Below, in pieces: positions 1-6,043 of a stretch of 7,138 bases of DNA. Position 1 is the stretch's first letter, and each line of letters begins with the position of its first letter. This stretch comes from a bacterium UBA3734 (GTDB lineage Bacteria > Bacteroidota > Bacteroidia > Bacteroidales > Bacteroidaceae), in assembly GCA_002372575.1 (NCBI GenBank), contig DFHC01000117.1:1-7138 (forward strand), given 5' to 3'. The notes below the pieces were generated by a model. It saw only the letters and a program-made list of their open reading frames with translations, did no database searches and was not told the DNA's origin. Made by a program: the position numbers and the translations under genes.

Positions 1-25
1 ACGAAAAGTCGAGCGCAAAACAAAG

Positions 26-45
26 AAAAGAAAGCAATTTCTTTT
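26..45 (-). terminator. AT-rich palindrome after the outer-membrane gene, possible terminator
   Basis: A perfect 8-bp inverted repeat (AAAAGAAA / TTTCTTTT) with a 4-nt GCAA loop abuts the stop codon of the minus-strand operon. Read on the minus strand it is followed by T-rich sequence (CTTTGTTTTG). The stem is almost entirely A-T pairs, so it would be a weak intrinsic terminator. The position right behind the last gene is the main support. Confidence 0.35.
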
Positions 46-2253
46 TTATTCCCTGACAATTCCACCGACCTCATCATCGTTATTGATGGTGGTTTCGGTC
101 TTTTTCACGCTGGCTTTCAGCTTTCCGAAACGATAGGAAACGGAGAGGCGGAACCAACGGCCGTTTTGGTTGTTGATGGTGTCGCTCCAGCCGAGGATGT
201 CGCCCTGCACGGTGCGCGTCTCGAAGTGCTGCCGCTTGTGGAAAAGGGAAATGGCGGTCAGGCGGACGGTGAGGCGGTCGTTGCTTAGGAACGAGCGTTG
301 CAGCGAGAAAGAATAACGATTATAAGGTTCATACGTGGAATAAATGTTTTGAGTTGCACTGCCGACCTGCCCGAAAGTGGTGAGGGTGGCTTGCAGTTTC
401 CACGGAAGTTTCTGCGAAATATTGAAATAGTACCACAAATGGGTGGAATTCATGCTCAACTGCTGCTCTGGATTCTCGAATCGGCTATGCCAAGCATCCA
501 GATTGGCTACGAGAGTCGTCTTTTCAAAGGGTTTCCACTGCACGTAGCCCTGAAGCTGCCACCGGCGATGGCGAATGACGTTGCCGTAGGTCGAGTAGCG
601 CGTGTCGCCATCGGCGTAGGTGATGGCGCCGATGTTGTCGTTGCAGAACTGGAATTGCGGCGTGAGGTGGAAAGTCAGTTTCGGCCCGACGTTCATGTAG
701 TTCAGGGCGATGGTTCGGTTCGTGGAACTGACCAGATGGGCGTTACCGAAGCTAACGGACTGCGGAAAACGCTTGACGGCGGGGTTCAGATAGCTGATGC
801 CCGGACGGTTGATGCTCGTCGTGTAGCTGAGTTTCAGCGATTGCGCAGGGGTGATTTGGTATTTCACGCTGGCCTGCGGCACCCAGTCGCGCAGGTTCTT
901 GTCGAAATCGGCCGATTTCCCGTCGGGAAAGTGCCCTTTCATATAGCTGTATTCGTAGCGCAGACCGGCTCGGGCCATCCATTTTCCGCTGTTCAACATA
1001 TAGTCGGCATAGAGGGCGGCCACGCGCGTGGTGTGGTTGAAGGCATCGTTGGTCGTGGTGCGCGGTGCGTCGTAGAATTGCTGCGAGTTCTCGCCGTTGT
1101 TTCGGCGGTCGATATACTTCGTGCCGACTTGCAGTTTGTGGCCTTCCCAGAGCGGTCGCACGTAGTCGAACTGGAAGGTGTGCTCAGTGAAGCGTTCACG
1201 CGCGCTGACAAGGTATCCGTCGTAGTTGAAGGGGAAGTTTTGCTGCTGCGAATAGGTCGTTTCCTGCTCGGAATGCTGGCGCGTCAGGGCGAACAGATAA
1301 GAGAGAGTGAACTGTTCGCCCTTTCGACGCGTCTTGTGCTGGTAGTCGAAGCTGCCGTCCCACGAGTGGTGGCTGTAGTGCGGCATCCAATAGTGTTCGT
1401 TGTAGCTGTAGAGCTGGTTTCCCGAGGGGTCGAACATCGAAATCGGACCGCCGCCCTGCACGTTAATCTTGTAGAAATAGCCCCCGAACGATGCCGACAG
1501 CAGGTTGAGCGAGTCGATGTCGTAGCTGGCGTTGACGTCGGCACTGTGCAGGTTGCCCGGATTCGAGCCTTCGGAGTGTACGCGCTGCGTGTTGCCCGTG
1601 CCCACGAAGGTTCGCTCCACGTCGTTTTTCTTCGTCGTGGCTTTCTCCGACATATAGTTGTTGCCGTAGTACACGCTGACGATGGCTTTGCCCATTTGCG
1701 TGGCGAGATAGGTGCTGAGCGACGGCATTTTCAGGCTGCTGTAGGTGCCCGAGACGTTGCCCGTCACGCCCTGCAGCTTTTTCGTGTCCATCATCACGAT
1801 GTTCAGAATCGCGTCCACGCCCTCGGCATCCTCGCGGGCGCCCGGGTCAGTGATGACTTCGATGCGTTTCACCGCCGAGGCAGGCATCGCTTTCAGGACG
1901 TCCTTCGCATTTTTCGTCATCGTGGGGTCGAGGCGGCCGTTTCTGTGGATTTTGAAGTTTGAATTGCCCTTCACGAGGATTTTGTCCTCGCCGTCCACGG
2001 TCACCATCGGCACTTTTCGCAGCATATCGAGCACGGTTTCCGTCTTCGAGTCTTCATCGGCCTGCACGTCGTAGCCCACGCGGTCGATTTCCTGCTTGAT
2101 GAGCTGTCGTTGTGCCGTGACGGTTACGCCGTCGAGCGACTGGTTCCATGCCACGCTGTCTTTTTTCACTGAGAGGCTGTCGGTTTGGGCGCAGCCCGCC
2201 CCTGCTTTCGCCGCGAGGAGCAGCGAAAGAAGCATTATTCTGTATGTTTTCAT
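46..2253 (-). CDS. TonB-receptor-like outer-membrane beta-barrel protein with plug domain
   Basis: This 735-aa protein is predicted to sit in the outer membrane. It begins with a signal peptide (basic MKTYR, a hydrophobic stretch LLSLLLAAKAGAG, likely cleavage near residue 22 before QTD). A plug-like region follows at about 41-155, opening with DGVTVTAQ and containing LRKVPMVTVDG, VKRIEVITDPGA and DAILNIVM. These motifs are characteristic of Bacteroidetes TonB-dependent-receptor-like barrels. The rest is the alternating aromatic pattern of a beta-barrel and ends in strand-like RWFRLSVSYRFGK plus a short polar tail. There is no N-terminal carboxypeptidase-regulatory-like domain and no SusD-type neighbour, so a SusC glycan transporter is unlikely. 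The ligand cannot be deduced. The gene is last in the sigma-factor operon, starting 10 nt after the preceding stop, with an AGGAG site upstream that supports this ATG. Confidence 0.88.
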   Translation of the reverse strand: MKTYRIMLLSLLLAAKAGAGCAQTDSLSVKKDSVAWNQSLDGVTVTAQRQLIKQEIDRVGYDVQADEDSKTETVLDMLRKVPMVTVDGEDKILVKGNSNFKIHRNGRLDPTMTKNAKDVLKAMPASAVKRIEVITDPGAREDAEGVDAILNIVMMDTKKLQGVTGNVSGTYSSLKMPSLSTYLATQMGKAIVSVYYGNNYMSEKATTKKNDVERTFVGTGNTQRVHSEGSNPGNLHSADVNASYDIDSLNLLSASFGGYFYKINVQGGGPISMFDPSGNQLYSYNEHYWMPHYSHHSWDGSFDYQHKTRRKGEQFTLSYLFALTRQHSEQETTYSQQQNFPFNYDGYLVSARERFTEHTFQFDYVRPLWEGHKLQVGTKYIDRRNNGENSQQFYDAPRTTTNDAFNHTTRVAALYADYMLNSGKWMARAGLRYEYSYMKGHFPDGKSADFDKNLRDWVPQASVKYQITPAQSLKLSYTTSINRPGISYLNPAVKRFPQSVSFGNAHLVSSTNRTIALNYMNVGPKLTFHLTPQFQFCNDNIGAITYADGDTRYSTYGNVIRHRRWQLQGYVQWKPFEKTTLVANLDAWHSRFENPEQQLSMNSTHLWYYFNISQKLPWKLQATLTTFGQVGSATQNIYSTYEPYNRYSFSLQRSFLSNDRLTVRLTAISLFHKRQHFETRTVQGDILGWSDTINNQNGRWFRLSVSYRFGKLKASVKKTETTINNDDEVGGIVRE

Positions 2254-2260
2254 CGTGATT

Positions 2261-2265
2261 CTCCT
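2261..2265 (-). promoter_or_regulatory. Shine-Dalgarno site of the outer-membrane protein gene
   Basis: AGGAG on the minus strand lies 7 nt before the ATG at 2253 and overlaps the TAG stop of the upstream gene (2264-2266). Good Shine-Dalgarno sites are uncommon in this phylum. This one supports the chosen start and suggests ribosomes can pass from the upstream gene to this one. Confidence 0.6.
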
Positions 2266-3166
2266 ATTTTTTGAGCCGTTCGATGCTCATGTCGAACAAC
2301 TCCTGAATGAATTCGTCTTTGGTTTTTCCTTTCAATTTGCCAAGCTCGTCTGCGACCATGTTTTTCTCGGCATCGTCCAGACTGTCGGACTTTTTGCACA
2401 GCTTGTAGATGTAGGTCGCATAATAGTTTGCAGCCGTTCCGTCGGGGTATTTCAGGAAAAGGTTCTTGTAGGTGTTGAACTGGCTGAGCCACGATTCGGA
2501 GCTTCCTTGCATGTGGAAGGAAGTGGAATCAGAGGAGAACACAGAGCTGCCATCGAAGGAAAAACCGTTGCCGAACGAAAATTCCTGACCGTTCACGTAG
2601 GCCTTATTGCCTTTCACCACGATGCTGCTTCTCAGCGTCGATGGGCCTTGCCGGAATTTGGGCGTCGTGGCGTATGTCTTGACAATGCGCCCCGATATGC
2701 TTTTGCGGTTTTCCACCCATTCGAGGGCGTAGGCATAGCGGTGTTTTTTGTCGGGGTCGCTGGGGTCGAGGAAGCAGGCGTAGATGTACTGCGAGCCTTC
2801 CATCAGTCCGATGGCAACGCCTCCCCCATTGCTGTGTCCCACGGCCAGCGAAGTGTAGTTCGACGCGCCTCCCTGCGTGCCCGTGCTGATGCTGTAGGCC
2901 TTGGGTTCGTCTTGTCGGAAGGCGTCTCTGATGGCCGTAATCAGCTGTTTGTCCTGAGGATTCGGAATCGTGAAGTCATAGACGTCGCTCATTCCCTCCA
3001 TCTGTCCGGTTTCAGGATTCTTTTCCACGTTGTACCTCGACGAAACCTCCTGCTGGTTCTTGCTTTTCCGCAGGGCGTCGAAAGCCTTCTGGATGTTCTC
3101 TTGCGCCGTCATTGCCGAGGGCATCGCCGTCAGCAGGGCTGCTAAAATGATGTTTCTACTCTTCAT
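2264..3166 (-). CDS. secreted protein of unknown function in the sigma-factor operon
   Basis: This 300-aa protein is not one I recognise. It has a clear N-terminal signal peptide (MKSRN, hydrophobic IILAALLTA, likely cleavage at TAQ-E around residue 22). It has no further membrane segment and no lipobox, so it should be periplasmic or surface-exposed. The first mature part is charged (QKAFDALRKSKNQQEVSSRYNVEK). The middle is Gly/Ser-rich (STGTQGGASN, GHSNGGGVAIG) and looks beta-strand forming. The last 70 residues are charged and probably helical. I chose the ATG at 3166; a TTG two codons upstream (3172) is possible but adds nothing. The start lies inside the end of the preceding gene (11-nt overlap), and the outer-membrane gene follows after 10 nt. 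Co-expression with an envelope-signalling sigma factor is therefore likely. A role in sensing or envelope maintenance is only inference. Confidence 0.8.
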   Translation of the reverse strand: MKSRNIILAALLTAMPSAMTAQENIQKAFDALRKSKNQQEVSSRYNVEKNPETGQMEGMSDVYDFTIPNPQDKQLITAIRDAFRQDEPKAYSISTGTQGGASNYTSLAVGHSNGGGVAIGLMEGSQYIYACFLDPSDPDKKHRYAYALEWVENRKSISGRIVKTYATTPKFRQGPSTLRSSIVVKGNKAYVNGQEFSFGNGFSFDGSSVFSSDSTSFHMQGSSESWLSQFNTYKNLFLKYPDGTAANYYATYIYKLCKKSDSLDDAEKNMVADELGKLKGKTKDEFIQELFDMSIERLKK

Positions 3167-3800
3167 ATGCAATCAAATTTTCATGTTCGTTAATATAAAT
3201 TATGGTACCATCTTCTTGCATCACGGGAATGTAGCCGCAGGCTGCCAACTGTGCCTTGATGATTTCCTCTTCGCACTGCGCCAGCTGGAGTTCCACTTCT
3301 CGCGCCCCTTGCTCGGCCTGCGCCATCAGCACGTAGGCCTTGTCGTGGTCGAGCATTGTGGGGCGGGGCTTTCTCCGACTGCGTTTCGGGCTCTCGACGG
3401 GCGATTTTTGAGGGGAAATGGTGTCGATTTTCACTTCCGAAGAGTGGTTTTCGGGCTGTGCGACGGTCGTCACCGTATCGACTTTCGCCGTGAGTGGCGC
3501 AGTCGGTTCGATTTGCTTCGGGGGAATCGCGAAATACAGGATTCCAGCCACGACAGCCGCCGCCACACCCCAGCCCATCCAGCGCTTCCAACGGTTTTCG
3601 GGATTGATTTCGGCGATTTCGGGTGAAACTGGCTTCATCGCGTCGATTTCTTGGAAGAGCAGGCGATAATCCTCCCATTCTCGCGGCACTTCCTGATGGC
3701 GAAAGTATTGCGCGAGAGCGTCCTCCTCGTCGAGTGTCGTAGTGCCGTCCATATATTTGGCCAGCAGCTTTTCGATGTATTCCTTCGTGTATCGTTTCAT
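3156..3800 (-). CDS. single-pass membrane protein, probable anti-sigma/regulatory partner
   Basis: This 214-aa protein has an N-terminal cytoplasmic segment of about 75 residues (YIEKLLAKYMDGTTTLDEEDALAQYF). It resembles the short N-terminal region of Bacteroidetes anti-sigma-like proteins encoded beside small sigma factors. One hydrophobic helix follows at about 76-92 (GWGVAAAVVAGILYFAI), flanked by WKRWM on the inside. A Pro/Ser/Lys-rich linker and a C-terminal helical region (QAEQGAREVELQLAQCEEEI) would face the periplasm. No zinc-binding HxxxCxxC motif and no FecR domain are visible. The ATG at 3800 overlaps the sigma-factor stop by 4 nt (ATGA), which implies translational coupling, and the gene overlaps the next one by 11 nt. 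An in-frame extension reaching 4256 would lie inside the sigma gene and was discarded. The topology and position support a sigma-regulating role, but the function is inferred. Confidence 0.78.
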   Translation of the reverse strand: MKRYTKEYIEKLLAKYMDGTTTLDEEDALAQYFRHQEVPREWEDYRLLFQEIDAMKPVSPEIAEINPENRWKRWMGWGVAAAVVAGILYFAIPPKQIEPTAPLTAKVDTVTTVAQPENHSSEVKIDTISPQKSPVESPKRSRRKPRPTMLDHDKAYVLMAQAEQGAREVELQLAQCEEEIIKAQLAACGYIPVMQEDGTIIYINEHENLIAYEE

Positions 3801-4291
3801 GTTCCGTTTCTTCGTTTGATTTCTTCTAACAGTGTTCTCCGAGCCCTTGCCAGCAGCGTGCTCACCGACGTTGTTTCGATGCCCAGCAGTCGGGCGATTT
3901 CTTCGTGGCTGCGCCGTTCCACCTGCCGCATATATAACAAGGTGCGCTGTGTGGTGGGCAGTTGTTGCAGTTTTCGGCTGAGCCATTCGTCGTCTTCCTT
4001 CATTTCCAGCTCGTCGTGCGGACTGGTTGCGAGGCTCAGCACGATGGTTTCGTCGAGCGCTTCCGTTTTTCGTCGTCGTTGGTGACTTCGCAGCAAGTGT
4101 TTCGCCATCAGCGCCGCCAGTGCTTCCACCGAGTCGTAGCGTTCCAATTCGTCGCGCATCTGCCACAGCCGAAGCATCACATCCTGCGCGATGTCCTCCG
4201 CCTCGTCTCTGCCCGCCCCGTAGCGTCGGCATGCGCCGAAAGCCTTTTCTCGCCACGTGCGGGCTCGCTGTTCAAATGCTGTTCTGTCCAT
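3797..4291 (-). CDS. RNA polymerase sigma-70 factor, ECF-like
   Basis: This 164-aa protein fits the size of a two-domain ECF sigma factor, which directs RNA polymerase to a specific promoter set. Region 2 spans about residues 11-73 and includes the -10-recognition helix sequence DEAEDIAQDVMLRLWQ. Region 4 spans about 107-158 and has the usual helix-turn-helix pattern LPTTQRTLLYMRQVERRSHEEIARLLG followed by VSTLLARARRTL. The ATG at 4291 (MDRTAF) is preferred over an upstream in-frame TTG at 4309, because family members start just before the region-2 helix. The stop overlaps the start of the membrane-protein gene by 4 nt. It is the first gene of the minus-strand operon. Autoregulation would be usual for such factors, but no operator can be shown here. 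Confidence 0.93.
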   Translation of the reverse strand: MDRTAFEQRARTWREKAFGACRRYGAGRDEAEDIAQDVMLRLWQMRDELERYDSVEALAALMAKHLLRSHQRRRKTEALDETIVLSLATSPHDELEMKEDDEWLSRKLQQLPTTQRTLLYMRQVERRSHEEIARLLGIETTSVSTLLARARRTLLEEIKRRNGT

Positions 4292-4306
4292 GTTTTTTGC
4301 GCTGTA

Positions 4307-4340
4307 CAACTATATAACGCTTTTTGGGGGCGAAACCAAA
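4307..4340 (-). promoter_or_regulatory. weak candidate promoter of the sigma-factor operon
   Basis: On the minus strand, TATAGTTG (4307-4314) matches the Bacteroidetes -7 consensus TAnnTTTG at all but one base. A TTTG lies upstream (4337-4340), but the 22-nt gap is longer than the usual 19-21. The transcript would start only about 10 nt before the ATG at 4291. No exact TAnnTTTG was found on this strand in the intergenic region, so the true promoter may depend on another sigma factor, possibly the encoded one. Confidence 0.22.
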
Positions 4341-4398
4341 CGAGAATTAAGGAAATTTAACAAGTTTAACGTCGGACGCAAAGTTTTCCACTTTTTGT

Positions 4399-4429
4399 TT
4401 TGCCGATTTAAAATAATTTCCTAACTTTG
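4399..4429 (+). promoter_or_regulatory. Bacteroidetes-type promoter of the ATPase-STAS block
   Basis: TTTG (4399-4402), a 19-nt spacer and TAACTTTG (4422-4429) match the primary Bacteroidetes promoter consensus (-33 TTTG, -7 TAnnTTTG) exactly in sequence and spacing. The predicted transcript starts near 4436 and gives a leader of about 37 nt before the ATG at 4473. It would drive the ATPase, the STAS-like gene and, by read-through, the toxin remnant and antitoxin gene. Confidence 0.75.
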
Positions 4430-4445
4430 CATCACCGCTGGTTAG

Positions 4446-4457
4446 CCCACTTGTGGG
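4446..4457 (+). other. short hairpin in the leader of the ATPase gene
   Basis: CCCAC-TT-GTGGG forms a compact hairpin 15 nt before the start codon, within the predicted leader. An alternative pairing, ATCACC (4431-4436) with GGTGAT (4456-4461), uses some of the same bases, but its left arm lies at or before the predicted transcript start. It could influence translation initiation. There is no direct evidence of a regulatory function. Confidence 0.3.
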
Positions 4458-4472
4458 TGATTATATGGCTTA

Positions 4473-5027
4473 ATGATGAAGATAGAACTGCAAAACATAC
4501 AATCTTTGGACGATATCCTATCCTCGTTTTTCGCAACACTTGCTGCCGAGGAGGCCACGCTGTCGTTGATGCCACCACTGTTGATGGCGATGAGGGATAT
4601 GTACGTCCAAAATCCTACATCTTCCATTGATACGTTCAGTTTAGACGATGAGGCGATTGCAATGACTATCAACCAACTTAAAAGCTATTTACACGACTGC
4701 CCCGCCGATTGTCTAAAGCTCCTGAATATGCCGCTCACCTACTTGATGGACGAACTGATTTGCAATATTCAACAGCACGCCAAAACCGAGCGAGGATATG
4801 CATTCTCGAAGTACGATGCGGCTACAAAGACCATTGAAATTATGATAGCCGACATGGGCATCACCATTTATGGCAGCTACGTGTCGGCACAGAAACATCT
4901 CGAAAAATTAGGGAATAGCGATGCAGAGGCGCTTAATTTGGCTCGAAATGGCTATTCGGTGAAAAACCTACCAGACACAGAGAACCGAGGCTACGGAATA
5001 TCCTCGAACATACGAATGGTAGTCTAA
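4473..5027 (+). CDS. GHKL-type ATPase (histidine-kinase-like/anti-sigma-like), cut short by in-frame TAA
   Basis: The open part encodes 184 aa. After about 85 residues of unassigned N-terminus comes a GHKL ATPase domain. The N box has E94, N98 and H102 (DELICNIQQHAK), the G1 box has D127 and G129 (IADMGIT), and the G2 box is RGYG at 172-175. Such domains bind ATP in histidine kinases and in SpoIIAB/RsbT-type protein kinases that act on STAS partners. The reading frame meets TAA at codon 185, between the helix after G2 and the last beta-strands. The same frame then continues for 57 open codons to a TGA at 5199-5201, so the intact gene was 4473-5201 (242 aa). All nucleotide-binding motifs lie before the stop, but losing the final strands would probably destabilise the fold. 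MMKIEL is the first start after the promoter at 4399-4429. The partner is probably the STAS-like protein encoded next. The domain call is strong; the pathway is not known. Confidence 0.82.
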   Translation: MMKIELQNIQSLDDILSSFFATLAAEEATLSLMPPLLMAMRDMYVQNPTSSIDTFSLDDEAIAMTINQLKSYLHDCPADCLKLLNMPLTYLMDELICNIQQHAKTERGYAFSKYDAATKTIEIMIADMGITIYGSYVSAQKHLEKLGNSDAEALNLARNGYSVKNLPDTENRGYGISSNIRMVV

Positions 5028-5201
5028 GGCTTGCGCGGAGAGTTCGCGGTCATGTCTGGCAACGCGCTGCTGCTCCAATCGGCAACGCAAAAGAAGATAC
5101 TTTCTTTGCCGAAAGAAATTGATTACAAAGGCACGATGGTGGTCGTTAGGATACCTGCTATCGTTCCTGAAGGATTTAACCTATATAACTATACAGGATG
5201 A
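5028..5201 (+). pseudogene. C-terminal remainder of the GHKL ATPase after the premature stop
   Basis: These 57 codons continue the ATPase frame without any shift. They read GLRGEFAVMSGNALLLQSA and then GTMVVVRIP, the expected final beta-strands of a GHKL domain directly after the G2 box and its helix. The frame ends with TGA at 5199-5201, which overlaps the ATG of the STAS-like gene (ATGA), as expected for an intact, translationally coupled gene pair. No other disruption is visible. The lesion is thus a single sense-to-TAA change (from AAA, CAA or GAA, for example), a sequencing error, or an unusual read-through site. The segment has an internal ATG (5052) but could not fold or act alone. Confidence 0.75.
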
Positions 5202-5536
5202 GTATGAAACAGATTATTAATGTACAAGAGTGTTACGGTGCGGAACTCCACACCCGACAGATGATAGAGCGGCTGGCAGCCTCGCTAAATCCTGCTGACT
5301 CATACCTGTTGGACATGCAGGGCGTACAGCAAATTTCCCGTTCTGCGGCAGACGAATTGTACAATCTCACGCATAGTACAATGCAGGTGGATGTGATTAA
5401 TTTGGAACCCTTTGTAGAGAAGATGATTTCCTCCGTAACCAGAGGGCGTTTCCTCCCACGCCAGCGCGCGGTGGGAGATATACCTATCATCCACTGTGCC
5501 ACTATAGGGAATGTGTTGCAGCAATTGACTCGGTAG
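5198..5536 (+). CDS. STAS-like domain protein (DUF4325 type), partner of the GHKL ATPase
   Basis: This 112-aa protein is close to a single STAS-like domain in size. The diagnostic stretch is LLDMQGVQQISRSAADEL (residues 37-54). It matches the strand-loop-helix of STAS anti-anti-sigma proteins and the ISRSxADE signature of DUF4325 members. In SpoIIAA/RsbV-type proteins the loop reads D-S-S-G and carries the phosphorylated serine. Here the equivalent position appears to be Arg48, with serines on both sides (47, 49), so classical phospho-switching cannot be assumed. The ATG at 5198 overlaps the stop of the full-length ATPase frame (ATGA); an ATG two codons on is the alternative start. With the ATPase truncated at 5027, coupling to this start may be reduced. 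A partner-switching or sensory role by interaction with the ATPase is inference from family and adjacency. Confidence 0.78.
   Translation: MSMKQIINVQECYGAELHTRQMIERLAASLNPADSYLLDMQGVQQISRSAADELYNLTHSTMQVDVINLEPFVEKMISSVTRGRFLPRQRAVGDIPIIHCATIGNVLQQLTR
5453..5477 (+). repeat. inverted repeat inside the STAS-like gene
   Basis: CTCCCAC (5453-5459) and GTGGGAG (5471-5477) form a perfect 7-bp stem with an 11-nt loop, within codons for LPRQRAVGD. It has no following T-run, so it does not look like a terminator. It shares the CCCAC/GTGGG core with the leader hairpin at 4446-4457. Chance or coding constraint is the simplest explanation. Confidence 0.3.
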
Positions 5537-5595
5537 CAGCATTAGCATTTCGTGACCGATGGTTAAAGTCGGAAAGCTCTGCAGGTATTGAATAA

Positions 5596-5766
5596 GAATA
5601 TAGTGGAAACATCTATCGCGTATTCTTCATTTTCGACGAGGGCAATATCGTGGTGCTCTTCAACGGCTTTCAGAAAAAGACGCAGAAGACACCGCAGGGG
5701 GAAATAGAAAAAGCAATCAAAATAAAGGAGGCATATTATGCAGACAAACAATCACAAAATCGCTGA
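5596..5766 (+). pseudogene. higB: truncated HigB/RelE-type toxin, C-terminal half only
   Basis: Read in frame from 5596, these 56 codons before TGA (5764-5766) contain NIYRVFFIFDEG, VVLFNGFQKKTQKTP, EIEKA and KEAYYADK. This is the characteristic C-terminal half of HigB/Gp49-like RelE-superfamily toxins, which are ribosome-dependent mRNA interferases. Family members are about 110-120 aa. Here an in-frame TAA (5593-5595) precedes the fragment, no ATG lies in it, and the 57 bases between the STAS stop and the TAA hold no recognisable toxin N-terminus. The toxin is therefore dead. Its 3' end still overlaps the antitoxin start by 29 nt, the normal toxin-first higBA order. The loss could reflect a deletion at the junction with the ATPase-STAS pair or simple decay. 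Confidence 0.75.
5724..5731 (+). promoter_or_regulatory. strong ribosome binding site of the antitoxin gene
   Basis: AAAGGAGG lies 6 nt before the ATG at 5738, inside the toxin remnant. It is the best Shine-Dalgarno match in the window and fixes the antitoxin start. It also allows the antitoxin to be translated independently of the ruined toxin frame. Confidence 0.65.
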
Positions 5767-6043
5767 CTACGATGCCGTGCTTGATGCCAAGTTCGGCAAG
5801 GAAGGAACGCCTGAGCGTGCTCGTGCTGAGGAGGCGGCCTACTCGTTTTATTCAGGGAAGATTCTTCATGATGCTCGCAAAGAAGCGAAAATTACACAGA
5901 CGGAACTTGCTGAGCGCACGCAGACTACCAAGTCGTATATTTCGAAGGTAGAGAATGGCCTTATCACTCCGAGTGTCAGTTTCTTTTACCGCATCATCGC
6001 CGCCCTTGGGATGAGGGTAGAGGTCGTGAAACCTGTTTACTGA
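5738..6043 (+). CDS. higA: HigA-type antitoxin / XRE-family transcriptional regulator, now orphaned
   Basis: This 101-aa protein is full length for the family. Residues about 41-95 form an XRE/HTH_3 DNA-binding domain. It has a lead helix (KILHDARKEAK), the helix-turn-helix TQTELAERTQTTKSYISKVENG (53-74), and the closing helices FFYRIIAALGMRVEVV. The N-terminal 40 residues (DYDAVLDAKFG, TPERARAEEAAYSFY) match the extension often seen in HigA antitoxins whose toxin gene comes first. Such proteins neutralise HigB and repress their own operon. Here the toxin upstream is reduced to a C-terminal fragment, so the remaining activity would be DNA binding or neutralisation of a toxin elsewhere. Expression probably depends on the promoter at 4399-4429 or an unseen internal one. 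A terminator follows at 6069-6113. The domain call is strong; the present role is uncertain. Confidence 0.88.
   Translation: MQTNNHKIADYDAVLDAKFGKEGTPERARAEEAAYSFYSGKILHDARKEAKITQTELAERTQTTKSYISKVENGLITPSVSFFYRIIAALGMRVEVVKPVY

Noticed and set aside
298..1962. Long open frame (554 codons) on the plus strand opposite the outer-membrane gene
   Set aside because: It lies wholly antisense to a gene with clear signal peptide, plug and barrel patterns. Its translation is low-complexity Arg/Val-rich without domain features, as expected from third-position GC bias.
2096..3145. 349-codon open frame on the plus strand opposite the secreted-protein gene
   Set aside because: Antisense to two tightly packed operon genes. 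It has no promoter, no signal and no recognisable motif.
3801..4256. N-terminal extension of the membrane-protein frame to a start at 4256
   Set aside because: It would overlap nearly the whole sigma-factor gene in another frame. The ATG at 3800 with its ATGA overlap is the natural start, and the extension looks like shadow sequence (Arg/Gly/Ala-rich).
4427..4630. 67-codon plus-strand frame beginning with TTG inside the promoter -7 element
   Set aside because: Its start would precede the predicted transcript start, it overlaps the ATPase gene out of frame, and it shows no protein features.
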